A stretch of 58,738 nt of DNA from Cellulosimicrobium cellulans (GTDB taxonomy: Bacteria > Actinomycetota > Actinomycetes > Actinomycetales > Cellulomonadaceae). Position 1 is the stretch's first letter, and each line of letters opens with the position of its first letter. The stretch is taken from assembly GCF_006539945.1 (NCBI RefSeq), contig NZ_BJNZ01000029.1, positions 1 through 58,738 of the forward strand, read 5' to 3'. This document shows, piece by piece, positions 43,553-50,355 of the stretch. The position numbers were made by a program, and so were the translations under genes. The notes beneath the pieces were generated by a model that saw only the letters and a list, made by a program, of their open reading frames with translations, did no database searches and was not told the DNA's origin.

Positions 43553-44977
43553 TCAGATGTCGTAGTAGAGCTCGAACTCGTGCGGGTGCGGGCGCAGGCG
43601 GATCGGGTCGATCTCGTTGGTGCGCTTGTAGTCGATCCACGTCTGGATGAGGTCCGGCGTGAACACGTCGCCCTGCGTGAGGAACTCGTGGTCGGCCTCG
43701 AGGTTGTCCAGGGCCTCGGCGAGCGAGCCGGGGACCTGCTGGATCTGCGCGTGCTCCTCGGGCGGCAGCTCGTAGAGGTCCTTGTCGATCGGCTCCGGCG
43801 GCTCGATGCGGTTCTTGATGCCGTCGATGCCGGCGAGGAGCTGCGCGGCGAACGCGAGGTACGGGTTGGCCGAGGGGTCCGGCACGCGGAACTCGACGCG
43901 CTTCGCGGCGGCGGACGAGCCGGTCACCGGGATGCGGATGCACGCGGAGCGGTTGCGGGCCGAGTAGACGAGGTTGACCGGGGCCTCGTAGCCGGGGACC
44001 AGGCGGTGGTAGGAGTTCACCGACGGGTTCGTGAACGCGAGAAGCGACGGGGCGTGCTTGAGCAGGCCGCCGATGTACCAGCGCGCGAGGTCGGAGAGGC
44101 CGCCGTAGCCCTTCTCGTCGAAGAACAGCGGCTTGCCGTCCTTCCAGAGGGACTGGTGCGAGTGCATGCCCGAGCCGTTGTCGCCGAAGATCGGCTTCGG
44201 CATGAAGGTGACGGACTTGCCGGCCTCGAACGCCTCGTTGCGGATGACGTACTTGAACTTCATCAGGTCGTCGGCCGCGTGCAGCAGCGTGTTGAAGCGG
44301 TAGTTGATCTCCTGCTGGCCGGCGGTGCCCACCTCGTGGTGCGCGCGCTCGACCTCGAGACCGACCTGCTCCAGCGTCGCGCACATGTCGTCGCGCAGGT
44401 CCGCGAAGCGGTCGGACGGGGAGACGGGGAAGTAGCCGCCCTTGTAGCGCGTCTTGTACGCGAGGTTGCCACCCTCCTCCTCGCGGCCCGTGTTCCACGC
44501 GGCTTCGATCGAGTCGAGGTAGTAGAAGCTCGAGTGCTGGTTCGTCGCGAAGCGCGCCTCGTCGAAGAGGTAGAACTCGGCCTCGGGCGCGAAGAACGCG
44601 GTGTCGGCGATCCCGGTGGAGCGCAGGTACGCCTCCGCCTTGGCCGCGATGTTGCGGGGGTCGCGCGAGTACGGCTCACCCGTGAACGGGTCGACGATGG
44701 AGAAGTTCACGACGAGCGTCTTGCGCTTGCGGAACGGGTCCACGAACGCGGTCTTGACGTCCGGCACGAGCTTCATGTCCGACTCGTGGATCGCCTGGAA
44801 GCCGCGGATCGACGACCCGTCGAACATCAGGCCGTCCTCGAACGCCGACTCGTCGAACTGCGAGACGGGGATGTTGAAGTGCTGCATGATGCCGGGCAGG
44901 TCGCAGAACCGGACGTCGACGAACTCGACGCCCTCGTTCCGCGTGAAGGCGATTGCCTCCTCCGCGTTGTTGAACAT
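43553..44977 (-). CDS. glnA1: Glutamine synthetase type I, GlnA1 (adenylylation-controlled)
   Basis: The main 474-residue class I-beta glutamine synthetase (usual length about 470-478). Seen are [63 protein letters not shown] and the adenylylation loop [11 protein letters not shown] with the target Tyr at about 402, the site GlnE would modify. The ATG follows a strong AAGGAG. The frame is open 35 codons upstream, but that part overlaps the promoter. A GlnR-type operator lies about 85-122 nt upstream. Confidence 0.98.
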   Translation of the reverse strand: MFNNAEEAIAFTRNEGVEFVDVRFCDLPGIMQHFNIPVSQFDESAFEDGLMFDGSSIRGFQAIHESDMKLVPDVKTAFVDPFRKRKTLVVNFSIVDPFTGEPYSRDPRNIAAKAEAYLRSTGIADTAFFAPEAEFYLFDEARFATNQHSSFYYLDSIEAAWNTGREEEGGNLAYKTRYKGGYFPVSPSDRFADLRDDMCATLEQVGLEVERAHHEVGTAGQQEINYRFNTLLHAADDLMKFKYVIRNEAFEAGKSVTFMPKPIFGDNGSGMHSHQSLWKDGKPLFFDEKGYGGLSDLARWYIGGLLKHAPSLLAFTNPSVNSYHRLVPGYEAPVNLVYSARNRSACIRIPVTGSSAAAKRVEFRVPDPSANPYLAFAAQLLAGIDGIKNRIEPPEPIDKDLYELPPEEHAQIQQVPGSLAEALDNLEADHEFLTQGDVFTPDLIQTWIDYKRTNEIDPIRLRPHPHEFELYYDI

Positions 44978-45045
44978 CCGTTGCTCCTTGATCGGGTGGT
45001 GCCGTCGGGCTGCGCGGCGAACCTGCCGCTGACGTGGCGCCCACG

Positions 45046-45051
45046 AACCTA
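45046..45051 (-). promoter_or_regulatory. Predicted -10 element (TAGGTT) of glnA1
   Basis: TANNNT giving a leader of about 62 nt. No -35 consensus is present at the proper distance; the GlnR-type box occupies that area, as expected for an activated promoter. Confidence 0.5.
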
Positions 45052-45061
45052 GGCCGAGGCG

Positions 45062-45099
45062 GTTTCCCCGCCGTGTACCCATTGTTTCGGTCGTGTTAC
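45062..45099 (-). promoter_or_regulatory. GlnR-type nitrogen-response operator upstream of glnA1
   Basis: Read on the minus strand: GTAAC-N6-GAAAC-N6-TACAC-N6-GAAAC. Three half-sites match the Streptomyces GlnR consensus (GTNAC and GAAAC) exactly, the third partly, and all three gaps are exactly 6 nt. It sits at roughly -22 to -59 from the predicted start point, suiting activation under nitrogen limitation. Confidence 0.75.
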
Positions 45100-45226
45100 G
45101 TCCCGCGTCCCCGTGTGACGTTCGTGCTACACGAGGGCACGCGGCAGCCGCCGGCGGGCGGTGTGCCGTTCGGCACGATACCGCCGTGCGCGACCCGAGC
45201 GTCGAGGTCGTCCACCGACCGGCACG

Positions 45227-45232
45227 TACCCT
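45227..45232 (+). promoter_or_regulatory. -10 element (TACCCT) of a leaderless promoter for the RDD gene
   Basis: TANNNT with a 6-nt gap to GTG 45239; it is the reason for choosing that start. Confidence 0.5.
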
Positions 45233-45238
45233 GGTCCC

Positions 45239-45715
45239 GTGGTTTCACGCGAGGACATGGGTTCGTGGCTCGAGGGCACCCCGGGCGGTCAGCAGGACGG
45301 TCGCGGCGCGCGGCTCGGCCTCCCGCCGGACGGACCGGGCTCGCTCGCGACCCTGGGACGGCGCGTCGTCGCGCTCGTCATCGACTGGGTGCTCGCGACG
45401 CTCGTCGCGTTCCTCTTCTTCCGGCCCGCGGCACCGGGCTTCTTCGAGGGCATCTCGGCACTCCCGGTCTGGTCGCAGCCGCTGGTCTTCGCGATCGAGA
45501 ACGTCCTGCTGGTGAGCACGCTGGGCTTCACGGTCGGGCACCGGGTCATGGGCATGCGGGTCCGTCGCCTGGCCGATCCGGCGCGCATGGTCGGCATCGG
45601 CCGAGGCCTGCTGCGCACCCTGCTGCTGTGCCTCGTCATCCCCGCCGTCGTGTGGGACGCGGACGGGCGCGGGCTGCACGACCGTGCGGCCGGCACCGTC
45701 CTGGTCCGCACCTGA
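45239..45715 (+). CDS. RDD-family membrane protein
   Basis: A 158-residue protein with the RDD domain: an [19 protein letters not shown] first helix with Arg and Asp, a second helix ([27 protein letters not shown]) and a third ([14 protein letters not shown]) before the closing [14 protein letters not shown]. The role is unknown, possibly ion transport. It sits between glnA1 and DUF4191, as in mycobacteria (Rv2219A, from memory). Start GTG 45239 is favoured by the -10 six nt upstream; ATG 45257 is the alternative, but its GAGG is too close. Confidence 0.82.
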   Translation: MVSREDMGSWLEGTPGGQQDGRGARLGLPPDGPGSLATLGRRVVALVIDWVLATLVAFLFFRPAAPGFFEGISALPVWSQPLVFAIENVLLVSTLGFTVGHRVMGMRVRRLADPARMVGIGRGLLRTLLLCLVIPAVVWDADGRGLHDRAAGTVLVRT

Positions 45716-45755
45716 CGCTGGTCCGCGACCAGCGTCCCGCCGCAGAGTCCCCCGG

Positions 45756-45808
45756 ACGACGACGCCCGGCCGGTGAGGAGCGATCCTCGCCCGGCCGGGC
45801 GTCGTCGT
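45756..45808. terminator. Bidirectional terminator between RDD and DUF4191 genes
   Basis: An 18-bp perfect outer stem (45756-45773 with 45791-45808) and an inner GAGGA/TCCTC helix with a GCGA tetraloop. It serves both convergent genes. Confidence 0.85.
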
Positions 45809-45827
45809 GCAGCAGGAGTATGGTCCG

Positions 45828-46571
45828 TCAGCGACCCTTGAGGCCCTTGCGGTCCGGGCGCGCACGCGTCGGGTCGATGCCCTTGGGGATCGGCAGGCGC
45901 GAGACTCCCAGGGCGCGCAGCCGCTTGGACACCTCGGCGGTCTCCGGCTTGGTGAGCGACGGCTTGAGCTTCTGGACCGCGCGCGGGAGCTTGGGGAGCG
46001 CGACCTGTCCCTCCTCGTCGCCGACCTGGATCGTCGTGATCGGCACGTTCGGCAGCACGCGCGCGACGCGCTTGCGCTCGGCGTCGAGCTGACGCTTCGC
46101 GCGGTGCGCCGGACCTTCGCTCACGAGCACGACGCCGGCCCGGCCGACGCCGCGGAACACGAGGTCCTGCGTGCGCGGGTCGATCGCGACGGGCTCCTCG
46201 TCGAACGTCCACCCGCGGCGGATCGTCCCGAGCGCGGCGCGGGCTGCCCCGGGCTGGCCCTCGATCTGCTGGTACGCCGCGCGCTCCGCACGGCGCGTGA
46301 GGACGAACATCGCGCCCAGAGCGGCGAACGGGATGCCGACGATGAGCGTGTAGACCCACTGGCCCCACCACAGGCCGATGCCGAGCGCGACGGCGAGGAT
46401 GCCGACGAACACGCCGAGCATGACCCACGTGACCGCGGGGTCCTGCTTGCGCGTCATCTGGTACGCGGCCCACACCTGGTGGTACCAGCGCTGCTTCTTG
46501 GGCTTCTTCTGCTTCGCGACCTGCTCTCCGGCGGCGGGCGCGCCGGTGCTGTCCGAGTTCTTGCGGGCCAT
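45828..46571 (-). CDS. DUF4191 membrane protein
   Basis: A 247-residue actinobacterial protein of the DUF4191 family (mycobacterial Rv2219). It has a Lys-rich cytoplasmic N-terminus, two membrane helices (about 48-68 and 72-93) and a soluble C-terminal domain (about 94-247) with VAIDPRTQDLVFRGVGRAGVVLVSEGP and a basic tail. Function is unknown; conservation beside lipA suggests a link to lipoylated complexes or the envelope. The ATG is 7 nt after TAGACT, whose TAG is the lipA stop codon. Confidence 0.88.
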   Translation of the reverse strand: MARKNSDSTGAPAAGEQVAKQKKPKKQRWYHQVWAAYQMTRKQDPAVTWVMLGVFVGILAVALGIGLWWGQWVYTLIVGIPFAALGAMFVLTRRAERAAYQQIEGQPGAARAALGTIRRGWTFDEEPVAIDPRTQDLVFRGVGRAGVVLVSEGPAHRAKRQLDAERKRVARVLPNVPITTIQVGDEEGQVALPKLPRAVQKLKPSLTKPETAEVSKRLRALGVSRLPIPKGIDPTRARPDRKGLKGR

Positions 46572-46578
46572 GCGGGTC

Positions 46579-46584
46579 AGTCTA
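46579..46584 (-). promoter_or_regulatory. -10 element (TAGACT) for DUF4191, sharing its TAG with the lipA stop
   Basis: TANNNT, 7-nt gap to the ATG. The first three bases are the lipA stop codon. Confidence 0.55.
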
Positions 46585-47592
46585 GTGGGGTGCGCGGGCC
46601 AGCAGGCTCGCGGCCTCCTGGCGGGACGTCGTCGGCTCGGCGAGGTGCGCGAGCGCCGGGGGGATCTCCATGCCGCGGCGCGTCATGGCCTGGCCCCACA
46701 GGCGTCCCGCGCGGTACGACGACCGCACGAGCGGGCCGGACATGACGCCGAGGAAGCCGATCTCCTCCGCGGCGTCCGACAGCTCGACGAACTCCTCGGG
46801 CTTGACCCACCGGTCCACCGGGTGGTGCCGCAGCGACGGGCGCAGGTACTGCGTGATCGTCACGAGGTCGCAGCCGGCGTCGTGCAGGTCCTGGAGCGCC
46901 TCCTTGGCCTCGTCGATCGTCTCGCCCATGCCGAGGATGATGTTCGACTTGGTCACGAGGCCTGCCTCGCGTGCCCGCGTGAGCACGGACAGCGAGCGCT
47001 CGTAGCGGAAGCCGGGACGGATCTGCTTGAAGATGCGCGGCACGGTCTCGAGGTTGTGCGCGAGCACCTCGGGGCGCGACGCGTTCACCTCGTCGAGCAG
47101 CTCGGGGATCGCGTTGAAGTCGGGGATGAGCAGCTCGACGCCCGTGCCCGGGTTGAGCTGGTGGATCTGGCGGACGGTCTCCGCGTAGAGCCACGCGCCG
47201 CCGTCGGGCAGGTCGTCGCGCGCGACGCCCGTGATGGTCGAGTAGCGCAGGCCCATCGCCTGGACGGACTCCGCGACGCGACGCGGCTCGTCGGCGTCGA
47301 AGTCGGCCGGCTTGCCCGTGTCGATCTGGCAGAAGTCGCAGCGCCGCGTGCACTGGTCGCCGCCGATGAGGAAGGTCGCCTCGCGGTCCTCCCAGCACTC
47401 GAAGATGTTGGGACAGCCCGCCTCCTCGCAGACCGTGTGCAGGCCCTCGCGCTTCACGAGGCCCTTGAGCTCGGAGTACTCAGGACCCATCGTCGCGCGG
47501 GTCTTGATCCACTCGGGCTTCTTCTCGATCGGCGTCGCGGCGTTGCGGGCCTCGACCCGCAGCATGCGCCGTCCTTCAGGTGCGATCGTCAC
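46582..47592 (-). CDS. lipA: Lipoyl synthase
   Basis: A 336-residue radical-SAM enzyme inserting two sulfurs into octanoylated lipoyl domains. Both iron-sulfur sites are complete: the auxiliary cluster at C55, C60 and C66 ([12 protein letters not shown]) and the radical-SAM cluster at C81, C85 and C88 (CTRRCDFC). The C-terminal RSSY supplies the conserved cluster-ligating serine. GTG start follows GGGAGA. It acts after LipB; the clearest client in the window is the E2 subunit at its right end. An MFS gene lies between lipB and lipA. Confidence 0.97.
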   Translation of the reverse strand: MTIAPEGRRMLRVEARNAATPIEKKPEWIKTRATMGPEYSELKGLVKREGLHTVCEEAGCPNIFECWEDREATFLIGGDQCTRRCDFCQIDTGKPADFDADEPRRVAESVQAMGLRYSTITGVARDDLPDGGAWLYAETVRQIHQLNPGTGVELLIPDFNAIPELLDEVNASRPEVLAHNLETVPRIFKQIRPGFRYERSLSVLTRAREAGLVTKSNIILGMGETIDEAKEALQDLHDAGCDLVTITQYLRPSLRHHPVDRWVKPEEFVELSDAAEEIGFLGVMSGPLVRSSYRAGRLWGQAMTRRGMEIPPALAHLAEPTTSRQEAASLLARAPH

Positions 47593-47700
47593 GGGTGTCT
47601 CCCGGTCGTCGTGGCGAGTGAGCGCCGACGTCGCGCCGAGCAGGCAGGCGGGCGGCGCACCGTTCGGGTGCGCGCGCCCTGGTACGACGCCGGACTCCGG

Positions 47701-49065
47701 TCAGACTACGCGCTCGCGCTCGTCGTCTCCCGCGCGTCGCTCACCCTGTGGACGTGACGTCAGCGACACCCCGGTCACGACGAGCAGGACCGCCGCGACC
47801 ACGGGCAGGACGAAGGCGGCCGTGGTGGAGAGCCCGTCAGCGAGGGCGCCACCGCCCGAGGCCCCGAGCGCGACGCCCACCACGTTCGCGCTCGCGACGA
47901 GGGTCATGGCGGACGCCGTGCGTCCGGCGGGCGCGCGCTCGCCCGCGACGGTGAACACCGTGACCATGACCGGCCCGACGAACAGACCGGTCACGGCGAC
48001 CGCGACGACGACGGCCGTGAGCGAGCCGCTCGCGGCGGCGACCACGAGGGCGATCGTGCCCGCCACGAGCCCGGCGGCGAAGCTGATCCACCGGCTGCGC
48101 ACGCCCCAGCGGCGGGGGAGCGCGACGACCGACAGCGCGGTGACCGCCGAGCCGACGCCCATCACGGCGTAGACGAGACCCGCGCTGCCGGGGACGCCGG
48201 CGTCGCGCGTGAGCGCGGTGAGCGCGGCCTGCGTGCCGCCGAACAGCAGCCCCATCGCGAGCATCCCGACGAGGACGACGGCCTCGCGCCGCACGAGTGC
48301 CGCGATCCCGACCGCGTGCCCAGCCCGTGTCGCGGGCGATGTCGCACCGTGCGGGGTCGTGCCGTCGTCGGGCGCGGGCCGGGCGAGCGGGGCGACCGCG
48401 CGCGCGGTCGGGTGGAGCGCGAACGCGGTGCCGAAGACGGCGACGCCACCGGCCGCGACGAGCACCGCGACCTGGGGCGAGCCCGCGGAGGCGAGGACGC
48501 CGACGAGCGCCGGGCCGAGGACGAAGCTCACCTCGTCGGCGGTGCTCTCGTAGCTCATGGCGGCCTCCACGGTGCGTGGCTCGTCGGCTGCGAGCCGGAG
48601 CCAGCGCACGCGCGCGAGCGGGCCGACCTGGGGGACGCTCGCTCCGGTCACCGCCGCTGCGGCCAGGACCGTTCCCGTGCCGCCCGGCAGGGCAGCGGCG
48701 AGGACGAGACCCAGCACGGCGAGCGTCGCGAGCGGGACGGCGACGAGCAGGACGCGGCGCTGCCCGACGCGGTCCGCGAGCGCTCCCTGGGTCGGACCGC
48801 CGAGCGCGGTCCCCAGCGCGGTGGCGGCCGAGGCGAGCCCGCCTACCGCGACGGACCCCGTCGTCGACGACACGAGGAGCAGGGTCCCGATGGTGAGCAT
48901 CGAGAACGGGAGCCGGGCGAGGAACGCCACGGGGAGGAACGTGCGGCCCGCGAGCTGCGGCAGGCGCGCGTAGCCGGCGCGCGCAGGGACGTGGTCGCGT
49001 GGCGCGGCGGGGTGGCGAGAAGAGCTGCGGGCGCGCGGCGTCGCGCGTTCCGGGGTGGTGGTCAT
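47701..49065 (-). CDS. MFS transporter
   Basis: A 454-residue major facilitator superfamily permease with about 12 helices and a basic N-terminal tail of about 40 residues. It shows ALADRVGQRRVLLVAVPLA, a loop 2-3 type motif, typical of drug or metabolite efflux proteins. The substrate is unknown. It is inserted between lipB and lipA, which are adjacent in many relatives. The ATG follows CTGAGGA, which a predicted stem in the leader would cover. Confidence 0.85.
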   Translation of the reverse strand: MTTTPERATPRARSSSRHPAAPRDHVPARAGYARLPQLAGRTFLPVAFLARLPFSMLTIGTLLLVSSTTGSVAVGGLASAATALGTALGGPTQGALADRVGQRRVLLVAVPLATLAVLGLVLAAALPGGTGTVLAAAAVTGASVPQVGPLARVRWLRLAADEPRTVEAAMSYESTADEVSFVLGPALVGVLASAGSPQVAVLVAAGGVAVFGTAFALHPTARAVAPLARPAPDDGTTPHGATSPATRAGHAVGIAALVRREAVVLVGMLAMGLLFGGTQAALTALTRDAGVPGSAGLVYAVMGVGSAVTALSVVALPRRWGVRSRWISFAAGLVAGTIALVVAAASGSLTAVVVAVAVTGLFVGPVMVTVFTVAGERAPAGRTASAMTLVASANVVGVALGASGGGALADGLSTTAAFVLPVVAAVLLVVTGVSLTSRPQGERRAGDDERERVV

Positions 49066-49075
49066 GCGGTCGGTT

Positions 49076-49140
49076 CCTCAGGGGTACGTCGTACCGCGCG
49101 CCGACCCACCCGTACTCCGGCGCGCGAGGATTCCCTGAGG
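49076..49140 (-). promoter_or_regulatory. Structured 5' leader of the MFS gene that can hide its ribosome-binding site
   Basis: Two nested helices: an outer 8-bp pairing of 49133-49140 with 49076-49083 that includes the GAGG of the ribosome-binding site, and an inner 9-bp pairing of 49118-49126 with 49095-49103. A competing hairpin GGTAC-gac-GTACC (49083-49095) would disrupt both. This looks like a switchable leader (attenuator, riboswitch or thermometer); no known class was recognised. Confidence 0.4.
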
Positions 49141-49144
49141 TTCC

Positions 49145-49150
49145 AGCCTA
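49145..49150 (-). promoter_or_regulatory. Predicted -10 element (TAGGCT) for the MFS gene, sharing its TAG with the lipB stop
   Basis: TANNNT that would start a leader of about 73 nt; the first three bases are the lipB stop codon. Confidence 0.4.
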
Positions 49151-49822
49151 ACCGGCGAGCGCGTCCTGCGGGGTGTCGTGTGACGCGGTCGACGCGAGCA
49201 GCGGGGCGAGCGCGTCCTCCAGCGCGGCGACGAGCAGGGGCGCGACCTCGGCGAGCGTGACCTCGCGTCCGAGCTCGGCGGTGAGCGACGTCACGTCGGC
49301 GTCCTCGATCCCGCACGGGACGATCCGGTCGAAGCGCGACAGGTCGGGGACGCAGTTGAGGGCGAGTCCGTGCATCGTCACGCCCTTGGCGACGCGCACG
49401 CCGATCGCGCACACCTTGCGCTCGCGGCGGGTCGCGTCGGCCGCGACCCAGACCCCGCTGCGCCCCTCGACGCGCATCGTCGCGAGGCCGAGCCGAGCGC
49501 ACACGCCCATGACGGCCTCCTCGAGCGCGCGCACGTACGCGACGACGTCGACCGGCTCGGCGAGACGGACGATCGGGTAGGCGACCTGCTGACCGGGGCC
49601 GTGCCAGGTGATCTTCCCGCCGCGGTCGACGTCCACGACGGGCGTGCCGTCGTCGGGCCGCTCCGAGCGGTTGGTCCGGCGCCCCGCCGTGTAGACGTCG
49701 GGGTGCTCGACGAGGATCAGGGTGTCCGGCCGGGTCGCTGCGACGACGTCGTCGTGCACCGCGCGCTGGAGGTCCCAGGCCTCGTGGTACTCCGTGATCC
49801 CGGGCAGCGCGAGCAGGTCCAT
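49148..49822 (-). CDS. lipB: Octanoyltransferase
   Basis: A 224-residue enzyme transferring octanoyl groups from acyl carrier protein to lipoyl domains, the first step of lipoate synthesis. The thioester Cys ([11 protein letters not shown]170) and the Lys 34 residues before it ([10 protein letters not shown]136) match the Cys176/Lys142 pair of the M. tuberculosis enzyme. [17 protein letters not shown] is also clear. The ATG is 6 nt after TAGCCT, so it is leaderless and independent of the MarR gene upstream. Confidence 0.97.
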   Translation of the reverse strand: MDLLALPGITEYHEAWDLQRAVHDDVVAATRPDTLILVEHPDVYTAGRRTNRSERPDDGTPVVDVDRGGKITWHGPGQQVAYPIVRLAEPVDVVAYVRALEEAVMGVCARLGLATMRVEGRSGVWVAADATRRERKVCAIGVRVAKGVTMHGLALNCVPDLSRFDRIVPCGIEDADVTSLTAELGREVTLAEVAPLLVAALEDALAPLLASTASHDTPQDALAG

Positions 49823-49828
49823 CGGCCC

Positions 49829-49834
49829 AGGCTA
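49829..49834 (-). promoter_or_regulatory. -10 element (TAGCCT) of a leaderless promoter for lipB, sharing its TAG with the marR-type gene stop
   Basis: TANNNT, 6-nt gap to the lipB ATG; TAG is the stop of the upstream MarR-type gene. Confidence 0.6.
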
Positions 49835-50335
49835 ACCCTCGTCCAGGGGCGAGCGGGGGAGCGTCTTGAGGAGCGTGAGGAGGGCCTCGCGCAGCGCGAC
49901 GACCTGGGCGTCGTCGAGGCCGCGCGTCGCGAGGTCCTCGGCGGGTCGGCGTCGCGCTGCCGCGAGCCCGGCGTCACGACCGGCGGCCGTGATCGCGACG
50001 GCGCGGCGACGCCGGTCGGTGGGGTCGTCGGTGCGCGTCACGTAGCCGGAGCGCTCGAGCCTCGCCACGACCCGGCTCATCGTCTGCTCGGTCACGCCCG
50101 ACTCCTCGGCGAGCACCCGCTGCGAGCGAGGGCCGGCGAGCAGGTGCATCAGCACAGGGAAGCCCGCGTGGTTGAGGTCCCACTTCCCGAGGTGGGCGTT
50201 CCACTCCCGCTCGATCCGGCGCGCGACGGCGAACAGGAGACGGCCGGTGGCCCACTCCTGGGGTTCGGTGGGCGTGGGGTCGCCGACGTCCGGGTCGGCG
50301 AACGGCCCGGTGCGATCCCTCGGTGAGTGCTCCAA
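49832..50335 (-). CDS. MarR-family transcriptional regulator
   Basis: A 167-residue winged-helix regulator, core about 35-130: HAGFPVLMHLLAG, RVLAEESGVTEQTMSRVVARLERSGYV (recognition helix) and TDDPTDRRRRAVAIT (wing). TTG at 50335 is preferred because GGGAGGA lies 8 nt upstream; ATG 50365 and GTG 50362 have at best a badly spaced AGGA. A 22-bp MarR-like palindrome lies 29-50 nt upstream. It is divergent from an MMPL exporter, the usual arrangement of a repressor and its efflux target. Confidence 0.88.
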   Translation of the reverse strand: MEHSPRDRTGPFADPDVGDPTPTEPQEWATGRLLFAVARRIEREWNAHLGKWDLNHAGFPVLMHLLAGPRSQRVLAEESGVTEQTMSRVVARLERSGYVTRTDDPTDRRRRAVAITAAGRDAGLAAARRRPAEDLATRGLDDAQVVALREALLTLLKTLPRSPLDEG

Positions 50336-50355
50336 CGTGCATTCCTCCCTCCACC

